A program made the position numbers and the translations under genes. Below the pieces are notes generated by a model. That model had not been told where the DNA came from. It ran no database searches and saw only the letters and a program-made list of their open reading frames with translations. Of a DNA stretch of 53,036 nucleotides, positions 53,033-53,036 are shown one piece after another (within the stretch, counting starts at the first letter, position 1; the number at the start of each line of letters is the position of its first letter). Origin of the DNA: Eubacterium sp. AF16-48 (lineage in GTDB: Bacteria > Bacillota > Clostridia > Lachnospirales > Lachnospiraceae); NCBI RefSeq assembly GCF_003479405.1, contig NZ_QUHB01000014.1, positions 1-53,036 on the forward strand. The letters run 5' to 3'.

Positions 53033-53036
53033 ACTT

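Overview
The window is low-GC DNA with Gram-positive ribosome-binding sites (AGGAGG type). Its gene content points to a butyrate-forming anaerobe of the Lachnospiraceae (Clostridia). It holds a complete acetyl-CoA to butyryl-CoA operon (thl-crt-hbd-bcd-etfB-etfA), a ptb-buk pair for the butyrate-kinase route, a SpoVB-like flippase, a DUF6472-like mini-protein and YtrA-type regulation. A Coprococcus-like species that uses the kinase route would fit, but species is inference only. Most genes lie on the minus strand, so operons read from high to low coordinates.

Layout. 1-1350: N-terminal 301 codons of a secreted Rhs/WapA-type wall protein running off the left edge. Its likely promoter carries two TTGCGCAA palindromes, and an array of three hairpins follows. 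1374-3228: ilvC and ilvN behind one promoter, then a divergent tRNA-Thr(GGT). 3329-11447: a run of housekeeping and accessory genes (rnr, smpB, aminotransferase, DUF6472-like, PAP2, MATE, hflX, panE). 11524-19622: secG and the glycolytic cluster gap-pgk-tpiA-gpmI-(CapA-like)-eno, with a hairpin behind each glycolytic gene. A decayed ParE-type toxin lies between eno and secG. 19944-26975: PHP phosphatase, cysteine desulfurase, SpoVB-like flippase, and a heterodimeric ABC exporter with one degenerate ATP site. 27193-29396: ptb, buk and a PspC mini-protein on the plus strand. 29473-30837: an NCS2 purine permease. 31007-37577: the butyrate operon. 37856-43082: a DUF975-MoxR-DUF58-transglutaminase operon. 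43171-47838: ilvE and a GntR(YtrA)-ABC operon. 48104-52912: an orphan acyl-carrier-like protein, ligA, an RluF-like pseudouridine synthase, thiamine pyrophosphokinase, a membrane protein and tRNA-Arg(CCG).

How it works together. Sugar carbon passes through gap to eno to pyruvate and then acetyl-CoA. The thl operon condenses and reduces acetyl-CoA to butyryl-CoA, with Bcd/Etf as the electron sink. Ptb and Buk turn butyryl-CoA into butyrate and ATP. A near-perfect Rex operator overlaps the -10 of the thl promoter, which suggests NADH/NAD+ control of the butyrate operon.

Most notable non-coding signals: (i) two unlinked intergenic elements, behind ilvC and behind pgk, sharing the same three-hairpin architecture and small sequence signatures; (ii) the Rex/thl promoter; (iii) the paired palindromes at the Rhs promoter; (iv) a perfect inverted repeat just after the predicted ptb-buk start site; (v) a promoter -35 embedded in the ilvE terminator. 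I found no CRISPR array, prophage or intact insertion sequence, and nothing I would call a wholly new multi-gene system.
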